This document shows, one piece after another, positions 16,424 through 24,015 of a stretch of DNA of 26,928 nucleotides. The position numbers and the translations under genes were made by a program. Origin of the DNA: a virus; IMG/VR virus record IMGVR_UViG_3300046010_013864, positions 1 to 26,928 of that record; one strand, 5' to 3'. Positions within the stretch are counted from its first letter, which is position 1, and every line of letters begins with the position of its first letter. The notes beneath the pieces were generated by a model, which was given only the letters and a program-made list of their open reading frames with translations, made no database searches and was not told where the DNA came from.

Positions 16424-17147
16424 AAAAAAAAGAGAGAAGAGAAGATATTTTACCCAAGAGACAGAAGATGCTATTGTAAGATATAATAATACTTCTGATT
16501 CAAAGGAAAGAAATAAAATATATGAAGAAGAAATTCATTATGCTTTTTTCAAATTAACTCAAAACATAATTCATACTTTTAAATTTTACCATACAGATGT
16601 AGATGATTTAGAACATTTACAACATGAAATTGAAATATTTTTATTATCTAAAATTCATCTCTTTAACCCAGAGAATGGGGCAAAAGCATTTTCATATTTT
16701 GGAACTATTGTAAAAAGATGGTTAATATTATATAATGATAAAAATTATAAAAAGAAAATAGATAAATCATCTATGGAAGATCTAGAGAATGATGAGAATT
16801 ATTCTTATGTTTTGGATTCATTTTCACCCGATGATAAACTTTCCCATTTCATGAGTGAATATGTTACATTTATATCTGATAATATTTTTGATATTTTTCC
16901 TAAATCACATGATGCTCACATAGCAGATTCTATATTAGAATTATTTAGAAAAAGAAAAGAAATAGATATATTTAATAAGAAAGCTCTTTACATCTATATA
17001 CATGAAATGATAGATGTTAAAACACCAAAAATCACCAAAATAGCTAATACACTCCAGAGAATTTTTAAAGAAAACTATATATTTTATATAGAAAATGATT
17101 ATATGGATTTTAAAAATAATTTTAATAAATATTTATCATCAAAATAA
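16410..17147 (+). CDS. Probable gp55-like late-transcription sigma factor, 245 aa
   Basis: The central segment FNPENGAKAFSYFGTIVKRW (about residues 88-107), followed by a lysine-rich stretch (NDKNYKKKIDK), matches what I know of the T4 gp55 family and other group sigma-2-like regions: F-(D/N)-P-x-x-x-x-A-x-x-Y-(F)-x-x-x-x-x-x-x, then a basic patch. gp55 replaces the host sigma and recognises a -10-only promoter (TATAAATA in T4) for late genes. The N terminus is basic; the C-terminal 90 residues have no clear match. Its place in front of the tail genes suits a late regulator. It starts inside the previous gene. Confidence 0.68.
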   Translation: MIVTKKKREKRRYFTQETEDAIVRYNNTSDSKERNKIYEEEIHYAFFKLTQNIIHTFKFYHTDVDDLEHLQHEIEIFLLSKIHLFNPENGAKAFSYFGTIVKRWLILYNDKNYKKKIDKSSMEDLENDENYSYVLDSFSPDDKLSHFMSEYVTFISDNIFDIFPKSHDAHIADSILELFRKRKEIDIFNKKALYIYIHEMIDVKTPKITKIANTLQRIFKENYIFYIENDYMDFKNNFNKYLSSK

Positions 17148-17150
17148 CCC

Positions 17151-17495
17151 ATGAGTAATTTTGATAAAAATATATTTGGAAAAAAAACATTCTCAGGAAT
17201 TCTTCAAGAAATATATAACAACCAAAAGAAAAAAGAAGAACAAATATCTGCTTTAATAAATGAATTAAAGCCATTAATTAATGATATAGGAGATGCTACT
17301 CTTATAGTTCCATTAATTAAAGAATATATGGATCTAGCTATTAAAAATGATGAAGCATTAATTAAAATGGCTACTATTGCTCAACGAGCATTAAATTCTG
17401 AATCATCTGATGATGGTAATTTTGGAATGACTGAGGAGGAAAAAGCACAACTTTTAACTGAGGTAAAGAATTTCACTCCAAAAAAGAATGATTAA
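17151..17495 (+). CDS. Conserved-type helical protein in the late module, 114 aa
   Basis: Starts MSNFDKNIFGKKTFSGILQE, then a helical region with PLINDIGDATLIVPLIKEYM (about residues 42-61), and a polar tail with TEEEKAQLL. I recall similar proteins of unknown function at this location in T4-like marine phages. It has no cysteine or membrane segment. The start is 3 bases after the sigma-like gene's stop, and its end overlaps the next gene by 8 bases, so it is part of the operon. Confidence 0.75.
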   Translation: MSNFDKNIFGKKTFSGILQEIYNNQKKKEEQISALINELKPLINDIGDATLIVPLIKEYMDLAIKNDEALIKMATIAQRALNSESSDDGNFGMTEEEKAQLLTEVKNFTPKKND

Positions 17496-18747
17496 TAGAG
17501 TAGGACTTCCTGGTTTAGTTAAAAATTTATCTACCAATTCAAAATCAACGGTAGGAAATACATCCCCAACATATATAACAGGGCGTGTATTGGATATTAT
17601 ATTAGATGAAAACCACCCAGATTTCTCTATTCAAGGAGAATGGAATTCTATAGGAACTATTCAATTTAAAATAGTATCCTCAGATAATGTAGGAAATATA
17701 AGATTTGCAAAACCATTATATCCTAATATTAAATGTTTTCCTATTGTAAATGAATTAGTAGTTATATTTCTTATAACAATTCCTTCAATAGTAAATGAAA
17801 GTTATACTACTGAATATTATTATATGAATGGAGTATCATTTTGGAATCATCCTCATCATAATTCAACTCCTATACCTTTTGAAAATAATTTACCTCCATC
17901 ACAACAATTAGATTATCAACAAACCGAAGGTGGACTTGTTAGAAGAATAACTGATGGATCTTCTGAGATAGAATTAAATAGTCCTTTAAATCCTAGCCAA
18001 AATACATTTATTGAAAAATCCAATATACACCCATTATTATCATTTTCAGGGGATATGATATATGAGGGTAGGTGGGGAAATAGTTTAAGATTAGGAAGTA
18101 CTGCTAAATCTAAAAGTTTATATAATAATAATTGGTCATCTGTTGGAGAAAATGGAGATCCTATTACTGTAATTCGTAATGGGCAACCTAAAAATGTATC
18201 AACTGAGGGATGGTTACCTATAACAGAAGATATTTCTAAAGATTTATCATCTATCTATTTAACTTCTACCCAAAAAATCCCATTTAGTTTATCTAATGAA
18301 AATTTTATCTCTTATACAACCCCACCTATTACCCCAGCACAATATTCTAACCCTCAAATTATATTCAATTCAGATAGAATTATTTTAAACGCGAAATCTG
18401 ATAGTATTTTAATTAGTGGACAAAATTCTGTTGGTTTATCCTCAAATGGGAGTATTAACGTAGAATCTACAGATTCTATCAATATAAGTAGTAAATTAAT
18501 TAATTTAGGAGATAAAAATGCATCCCAATCAGTATTAAAAGGAGATGACACTGTAGAATATTTAAAAATATTAATTAATGAATTACAAAATATAGCTGAG
18601 GCTTTAAAAGTAATTCAAGATTGGCCTGGGGGAGTAGCTACTCCAAACCCAATTGCATTAACTGTAGCAAATTCTTCTTTACAAGTTTTTAATAAAGTTT
18701 ATAATCAAATTGATGATATTAAATCTAAAATTGTTAAAACCGTATGA
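17488..18747 (+). CDS. Probable baseplate hub/spike protein with OB-fold and beta-helix, 419 aa
   Basis: Residues about 30-120 (TYITGRVLDIILD... then VNELVVIFLITIP) look like the OB-fold domain of gp5/VgrG-type hub proteins. Residues about 290-345 alternate short strands (FNSDRIILNAKSDSILISGQ and onward) in the repetitive pattern of the beta-helical spike. The C-terminal 70 residues are helical. No lysozyme motif is present, unlike T4 gp5. The protein would lie at the tip of the tail tube and pierce the outer membrane. It overlaps both neighbours, as in a structural operon. Confidence 0.7.
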   Translation: MINRVGLPGLVKNLSTNSKSTVGNTSPTYITGRVLDIILDENHPDFSIQGEWNSIGTIQFKIVSSDNVGNIRFAKPLYPNIKCFPIVNELVVIFLITIPSIVNESYTTEYYYMNGVSFWNHPHHNSTPIPFENNLPPSQQLDYQQTEGGLVRRITDGSSEIELNSPLNPSQNTFIEKSNIHPLLSFSGDMIYEGRWGNSLRLGSTAKSKSLYNNNWSSVGENGDPITVIRNGQPKNVSTEGWLPITEDISKDLSSIYLTSTQKIPFSLSNENFISYTTPPITPAQYSNPQIIFNSDRIILNAKSDSILISGQNSVGLSSNGSINVESTDSINISSKLINLGDKNASQSVLKGDDTVEYLKILINELQNIAEALKVIQDWPGGVATPNPIALTVANSSLQVFNKVYNQIDDIKSKIVKTV

Positions 18748-19889
18748 TATATAGTATAAAAGGAACAGTTATAGATGAACAATCAAAATCCCCAATTAAT
18801 GGAGCTAAAATATCCATATCATCAACTGAACATGTATCTTCAGATGAAAATGGAGACTTTATAATAAATGGAGATATACCCGAAAATGAATTTATATCAT
18901 TAATAATATCATCCCCAGGATATCAATTTGAGGAACCAGCTATATATAAAGGAGATAATACTATAAAAAATAATATAGGAATAATTCAATTACAACCATT
19001 AATTCCTTCTATAGAACAGGATAAAATTAAATCATCTCAATTAGATCAATCTCAAGTTAAAAATTTAACCAAAGGTAAAAAAGATGCATCTTATTATTCT
19101 CAAGAAATTATTTCTAATCAAGTAAATGTTTTAAAAAATACTTTACTCCCCTCAGTATTAACTATGATTGCCCCATTTGGGTTATCTCAAATAAATAATA
19201 TTTCTCCCCAAGAATTTTCCAAATATATAGATCAAGCTACATGTCCAACAACATCAGAATTAGATAATTTAATAAAAAGAAAAAACCAATTAGTTAAACA
19301 ATTAAATAATAGTTTAAATCTTATAAATAATACTACTAAAGCTTTAGGTATAACTGGAGGGATTATAGAAACATTAAATGTAGTTTTTCAAGTATTAAAA
19401 AATATCCCAATCCCTTCAGCTGTTGCTGGGGTTGGACTTCCAATAAACGTTATATTAGCCGTACAAGATAATAAAGAAAGAATAGATAAATTAATAGGAA
19501 AATTAAGAAATGTAAATGTAGGTATATTATCTATAATTATAATTTTACGTCAAACCTTAATCCAAATTATTCAATTACTTAATTTATTAGACCAATTAAT
19601 TCAAGAATGTTATCCTGATGCTGAACAAGAAAAAATAGCATTTGAACTTAATCAACTAACCCAACAGCAATCAAACCAATTAGACCCAGTAGTTACAAAT
19701 GTAAATGGTTTTGAAATGGGTGTGGAAACTGAAATAACTGAAAAGCCTTTAAAACGTAGAAGAGCACTTGCACGTAATAAACAAGGTGTGGTAATGTTAA
19801 AAGGAGAGTGGTCTTTCTCATCTATTGATCAGATATTAATAGATGAACTTGTATTTTATATACAACAAAATAATTTAAAAGCTGATTAA
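18744..19889 (+). CDS. Structural-type protein with carboxypeptidase-regulatory-like domain, 381 aa
   Basis: Residues 1-80 match the carboxypeptidase-regulatory-like (CarboxypepD_reg-like) beta-sandwich: IKGTVIDEQSKSPINGAKIS, then DENGDFIINGDIP and an FISLIISSPGY strand. Such domains act as surface-exposed adhesive or structural modules. The middle (about 190-300) is a hydrophobic helical segment with Leu/Ile-rich repeats. The C terminus (about 325-381) has PLKRRRALARNKQGVVMLKG and ends in a helical LIDELVFYI, a pattern I associate with T4-like phage structural proteins. Its place in the baseplate operon suggests a virion or assembly role. It overlaps the previous gene by ATGA. Confidence 0.7.
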   Translation: MIYSIKGTVIDEQSKSPINGAKISISSTEHVSSDENGDFIINGDIPENEFISLIISSPGYQFEEPAIYKGDNTIKNNIGIIQLQPLIPSIEQDKIKSSQLDQSQVKNLTKGKKDASYYSQEIISNQVNVLKNTLLPSVLTMIAPFGLSQINNISPQEFSKYIDQATCPTTSELDNLIKRKNQLVKQLNNSLNLINNTTKALGITGGIIETLNVVFQVLKNIPIPSAVAGVGLPINVILAVQDNKERIDKLIGKLRNVNVGILSIIIILRQTLIQIIQLLNLLDQLIQECYPDAEQEKIAFELNQLTQQQSNQLDPVVTNVNGFEMGVETEITEKPLKRRRALARNKQGVVMLKGEWSFSSIDQILIDELVFYIQQNNLKAD

Positions 19890-19892
19890 TCT

Positions 19893-19901
19893 AATATTTA
19901 T
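19893..19901 (+). promoter_or_regulatory. AATATTTAT motif before the gene at 19908
   Basis: AATATTTATAAT beginning at 19893, with the core ending 6 bases before ATG. Same type as at 13182 and 22507. Confidence 0.35.
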
Positions 19902-19907
19902 AATCAT

Positions 19908-20243
19908 ATGAAATCAATAGAATTAAAAAAATTTATTAAAGAAGCTGTAAGAGAAGCAATCCAAGAAGAATTAAAAGATATTCTTTTAGAAGCAGTTCGT
20001 GCCCCAAAAACTCAAATTGTTAAAGAACATATGATTCCTCAAGTTGATATTTCTTCTAGACCACCAGATATAACAATGGATAAAAGAAAAGCTTATATGG
20101 ATATTTTAGGAGAAACAGCTTTAAATCTTACATCTCAGGATGTACCTAAATTTGCACCACAAGGTGTAGATTCTATAAATGGCGCTCTTCCAAATGGGGA
20201 AGTAGGAATGGATCAAATTATGAATTTAATGGTTGGTAAATAA
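19908..20243 (+). CDS. Small helical protein in the baseplate operon, 111 aa
   Basis: The N-terminal 30 residues (MKSIELKKFIKEAVREAIQE onward) form a charged helix. The rest is Pro/Asp-rich with IPQVDISSRPPDITMDKRKA (about residues 43-62) and a short hydrophobic end. Probably a chaperone, linker or small virion protein; not identified. It is 18 bases after the preceding stop, preceded by an AATATTTATAAT motif, and its last base overlaps the gp25-like start. Confidence 0.7.
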   Translation: MKSIELKKFIKEAVREAIQEELKDILLEAVRAPKTQIVKEHMIPQVDISSRPPDITMDKRKAYMDILGETALNLTSQDVPKFAPQGVDSINGALPNGEVGMDQIMNLMVGK

Positions 20244-20650
20244 TGGCTTTTAATCCACAACAAATATTTCCATTAGATTTAAATCCTAATAAAGCTATTG
20301 GGGTAAATATTCCATTTAATGGTCCGGTTGCATTTACCTCAAATTATTTAACTAAAGATTCAATTAAGAATAATCTGATAAATTTTTTTTTAACTAATCC
20401 TGGAGAAAGATATCTTAATCCAAATTTTGGGGGAGGATTAAAAAATTTCATATTTGAAAATATACTAAATGACTCCACAGATTTTCTTATAGAAGATATA
20501 ACTAATAAAATATCTACATTTTTTCCGAATGTTAATATAAATTCATTAAATATATCTAAAGTAGATGATCAAAATAATATTAAAATTGATTTATCATATA
20601 ATATAATAAATACAAATATTACAGATAATCTTGAAATTGAATTTGAATAA
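20243..20650 (+). CDS. gp25-like baseplate wedge protein (GPW/gp25 family), 135 aa
   Basis: The family hallmark is clear: a segment of about 20 residues with NNLINFFLTNPGERYLNPNF (about residues 41-60) followed by GGGLKNFIFE, where NPGER and the following Gly cluster are characteristic of GPW/gp25. Length agrees with the family. The protein forms part of the baseplate wedge at the sheath attachment, together with J/gp6. It overlaps the upstream stop and the downstream start (TAATG arrangement), which is the classical W-J operon order. Confidence in family is high. Confidence 0.88.
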   Translation: MAFNPQQIFPLDLNPNKAIGVNIPFNGPVAFTSNYLTKDSIKNNLINFFLTNPGERYLNPNFGGGLKNFIFENILNDSTDFLIEDITNKISTFFPNVNINSLNISKVDDQNNIKIDLSYNIINTNITDNLEIEFE

Positions 20651-22503
20651 TGAGCACACCTAAAAGAGATATTAAATACATAAATCGAGATTTTTCCGAT
20701 TTTAGAGAAAGATTAATTGAATATGCTAAGGTATATTTTCCTAATACATATAATGATTTTTCTCCATCATCCCCAGGAATGATGTTTATGGAACAAGCCT
20801 CATATGTAGGTGATGTTTTAAGTTTTTATTTAGATAACCAATTTCAAGAAAATTTTATCCAATATGCTAGACAAACAAATAATATATTTGAATTAGCATA
20901 TATGTTTGGATATAAACCAAAAACCACGGGTGTTGCTCAAACTACAATTGATGTATATCAACAATTACCTGCTATAACTATAGGAGGAGAAACAGTACCT
21001 GATTTTAATTATGTGTTAACAGTTAATGAAAATGCAACCATATCAACCCCAAATGGTTCAACATTTTTAATTCAAGATAAATTAGATTTTTCTGTTTCAT
21101 CCTCTCAAGACCCAACCGAAATTTCTATATATCAAATTTCAGGGAATACCCCCCAATATTATCTTTTAAAAAAAAGTAGATCAGCTATCTCAGCAACTAT
21201 AAAAAATCAAACCTTTAGTTTTACAACTCCTGAACCATTTACTACTATAGAAATAGAAGATTCAAATATTATAGGAATACTTGATATAATAGACTCTGAT
21301 GGAAATATATGGTATGAAGTTGATCATTTAGCTCAAGAAATGATATATAAACCATTATTAAATACTAACCCAAACGATCCAAACAATTTTCAAAACTCAG
21401 GACAAGTTCCTTATTTATTAAGGTTGGAAAAAATCCAAAGGAGATTTTCAACTCGTTTTACATCATTAAACACCCTCCAAATCCAATTCGGAGCAGGTAC
21501 ATCAGATGATAATGATGAAGAAATTATACCTAACTCAAATAATATAGGATTAGGTCTTCCATTTAAGAAAGATAAATTAACTGCAGCATATTCTCCAACT
21601 AATTTCCTTTATACAAAAACATATGGTATTTCTCCTTCCAATACTACTTTATCAATTAGATATTTAACTGGAGGGGGAGTAAACTCAAATGTTGATGCTA
21701 ATGCATTAGTTAATTTAAATACATCGAATGTAAAATTTAATAATATAAATCTTAATTCAACTACAGCAAATTATATTTTTACATCTATTTCCTCAACAAA
21801 CCCTATCCCAGCATCAGGAGGTAAAGGTGGAGATACATTAGAAGAAATAAGACAAAATACCTTATCTCTTATAGCATCACAAAAACGCTCAGTAACTGCT
21901 GATGATTATTTAGTAAGAGCTTTAAGTATGCCATCCCAGTATGGAAGCATATCTAAAGCATATATCGAACAGCCTAAATTAACTGATAGACAAATATCAA
22001 CCCAAGAAACATTAAATTTATATTGTTTATCTTTAAATTCCTCGGGTCAATTAGATTATCCATCAAATACTCTTAAAAATAATCTTAGATCATATCTCTC
22101 TCAAAATAGAATAATAGGAGATAACATTGATATAAAAAATGCATATATCATTAATATCAGTGTAAATTTTGAAATTATAGTACTCCCAGAATATAATAAT
22201 AATGAGATATTACTTAATTGTATAAATTCTTTAAAAGGATATTTTAATACAAATAATTGGCAAATAAATCAACCAATCCTACTAAGAGATATTTATATTA
22301 ACTTAGATAAAATTTTAGGAGTTCAAACTGTCAAAGATATTCAAATTTCCAATATAGCTGGTACTACATTAGGATATTCTGAATATGCATATGATATATC
22401 AGGAGCTATACAAAATCAAGTTATATATCCTTCATTAGATCCAAGTATATTTGAAGTTAGATATCCTGATTTAGATATTAAAGGTCGTGTATCTCCTCTA
22501 TAA
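20650..22503 (+). CDS. gp6/J-like baseplate wedge protein, 617 aa
   Basis: Follows the gp25-like gene directly, as J follows W in P2 and gp6 accompanies gp25 in T4. The N terminus has the gp6 pattern: IKYINRDFSDFRERLIEYAK, then YNDFSPSSPGMMFMEQASYVGD and later ARQTNNIFELAYMFGYKP. The middle has baseplate-J-type segments such as GGKGGDTLEEIRQN and KRSVTADDYLVRAL, which mark the core fold. The C-terminal 130 residues are beta-rich. In the virion gp6-like dimers form the inner ring of the baseplate. Very probably essential for tail assembly. Confidence 0.88.
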   Translation: MSTPKRDIKYINRDFSDFRERLIEYAKVYFPNTYNDFSPSSPGMMFMEQASYVGDVLSFYLDNQFQENFIQYARQTNNIFELAYMFGYKPKTTGVAQTTIDVYQQLPAITIGGETVPDFNYVLTVNENATISTPNGSTFLIQDKLDFSVSSSQDPTEISIYQISGNTPQYYLLKKSRSAISATIKNQTFSFTTPEPFTTIEIEDSNIIGILDIIDSDGNIWYEVDHLAQEMIYKPLLNTNPNDPNNFQNSGQVPYLLRLEKIQRRFSTRFTSLNTLQIQFGAGTSDDNDEEIIPNSNNIGLGLPFKKDKLTAAYSPTNFLYTKTYGISPSNTTLSIRYLTGGGVNSNVDANALVNLNTSNVKFNNINLNSTTANYIFTSISSTNPIPASGGKGGDTLEEIRQNTLSLIASQKRSVTADDYLVRALSMPSQYGSISKAYIEQPKLTDRQISTQETLNLYCLSLNSSGQLDYPSNTLKNNLRSYLSQNRIIGDNIDIKNAYIINISVNFEIIVLPEYNNNEILLNCINSLKGYFNTNNWQINQPILLRDIYINLDKILGVQTVKDIQISNIAGTTLGYSEYAYDISGAIQNQVIYPSLDPSIFEVRYPDLDIKGRVSPL

Positions 22504-22506
22504 TCA

Positions 22507-22515
22507 AATATTTAT
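22507..22515 (+). promoter_or_regulatory. AATATTTAT motif before the gene at 22524
   Basis: AATATTTATAATAAAAA directly before ATG 22524; core ends 8 bases before the start. Confidence 0.35.
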
Positions 22516-22523
22516 AATAAAAA

Positions 22524-23660
22524 ATGGCTGTTTATAAATTATTCCCTTCACAGGATGCAACAATATATTCTTATTATCCCGTAATGAATACTGGATTAGA
22601 TGCTATATGTGAAATATACAATTCATTAAATATTGCTGGTAGCCCTAATGTTTCTAGATTTTTAACTCAATTTAATCAACAAGAATTAGAAAATATAATA
22701 GATAATATTATAGGGAATAAATCTTGGGAAGTTCATTTTAATTCATTTATAGCCACAGCCCAAGGTATTAATTCAGAATATACCTTAGAGGTATGGCCTG
22801 TTGCTCAAGATTGGAATAATGGAACAGGTGAATATCTGGATTCTCCTCAAACTACAGATGGAGTATCATGGATATTCCCAACTATATCAGGATCAGGAAA
22901 TTGGAGTACAGGTGGTTCTATAGGAACTGAATTATATACATCATCCTTTAACTCATCATCTTCATCCCAAGGTGGTGGAAATTGGTTTTATTCTGGATCT
23001 AATACACCATCATATAAAGTAACTCAATCATTTAATTTAAGAGATTTAAAAGATTTTAACTTAGATGTAACTAATATAGTAAATAAATGGTATAGTGGTT
23101 CTATTCCAAATTATGGTTTTATTACAAAATGGGAAGATTCTATTGAATTTAATACAAGTTCATTTAATCAACCAATTTTAAAATATTATAGTGTTGATAC
23201 TAATACTATATATCCCCCCCAATTAGAATTTAAATGGAGAGATTTCTCTACAGTTTTAACCGGTTCCCTCTCATCTAAGATAGTTACCACTACTAATTTA
23301 AAACTTTCCCTAGATGAAAACCCAGGCACTTTTTTCCCTGAAAGTATTAATAGATTTAAAGTAAATGTAAGCCCATTATATCCTACTAGAGTATTTCAAA
23401 CTTCTTCACTTTATACTAATCAATATTTTCTTCCAACATCATCATATTTTGCTATAAAAGACTTGGATACTAATGAATTTATTATTAACTTTGATGAACT
23501 TTATACTCAAATAAGCTCAAATAGTAGTGGGAATTATTTTGATGTTTATATGAGTGGATTAGAACCTGAGAGATATTATAAAATATTAATAAAAGTAATA
23601 CTTAATGGTTCTACTAAAATATTTGATGATGATTATTATTTTAAAATTGTTAATGGATGA
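22524..23660 (+). CDS. Beta-sandwich tail protein with DNRLRE-like N-terminal domain, 378 aa
   Basis: Opens MAVYKLFPSQDATIYSYYPV, then an N-terminal region up to about residue 215 with strand patterns like those of DNRLRE-type surface domains (P-x-x-D-A-T-x-Y, a VAQDWNNGTGEY segment and FNLDVTNIVNKWYSG). The rest consists of beta strands ending in EPERYYKILIKVILNGSTKI. Such domains commonly bind carbohydrates or act as stalk units on surface proteins. Its place after gp6-like suggests a baseplate- or fibre-associated role. It overlaps the following start by ATGA. Confidence 0.65.
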   Translation: MAVYKLFPSQDATIYSYYPVMNTGLDAICEIYNSLNIAGSPNVSRFLTQFNQQELENIIDNIIGNKSWEVHFNSFIATAQGINSEYTLEVWPVAQDWNNGTGEYLDSPQTTDGVSWIFPTISGSGNWSTGGSIGTELYTSSFNSSSSSQGGGNWFYSGSNTPSYKVTQSFNLRDLKDFNLDVTNIVNKWYSGSIPNYGFITKWEDSIEFNTSSFNQPILKYYSVDTNTIYPPQLEFKWRDFSTVLTGSLSSKIVTTTNLKLSLDENPGTFFPESINRFKVNVSPLYPTRVFQTSSLYTNQYFLPTSSYFAIKDLDTNEFIINFDELYTQISSNSSGNYFDVYMSGLEPERYYKILIKVILNGSTKIFDDDYYFKIVNG

Positions 23661-24007
23661 GTAATGAAATAAAATTTAATAAACAAGTATTTAATAAAAA
23701 TAATTATCAAAAAATTATAGATACTTCATTTAAACAACTTGGTGTAAAAACCATTCAAGAACAATTAGATGAACAACCGACAGTTGAAGAATTTTTTGAG
23801 TTATATAATGAATTATTTTATAATATACCTGAATTAGGAAATAATTCACATGAATCTTTAATACAAAAAAGTAGTGAATATATAAATTTTGATCCTAATC
23901 AAGAAATAATAGAGGCTCTTCAAGCAGAAATATCTCAATTAAGAATAGATCTCCTTGAAACTCAAAAACAATTAATTGAATCCCAAACTGGAACTAATTT
24001 AATCTAA
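23657..24007 (+). CDS. Coiled-coil protein in the baseplate operon, 116 aa
   Basis: N-terminal half polar and helical; the C-terminal 35 residues (about 80-113) form a clear coiled coil with heptads of Ile/Leu (NQEIIEALQAEISQLRIDLL onward). Probably oligomeric, perhaps a connector or fibre-associated protein. Not recognised. The start overlaps the previous stop as ATGA and the next gene begins 8 bases after its stop. Confidence 0.72.
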   Translation: MSNEIKFNKQVFNKNNYQKIIDTSFKQLGVKTIQEQLDEQPTVEEFFELYNELFYNIPELGNNSHESLIQKSSEYINFDPNQEIIEALQAEISQLRIDLLETQKQLIESQTGTNLI

Positions 24008-24015
24008 TAAATTTA

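Noticed and set aside
18354-18551. Minus-strand frame opposite the beta-helix part of the spike-like gene
   Set aside because: Arises from repetitive codons of the + strand gene.
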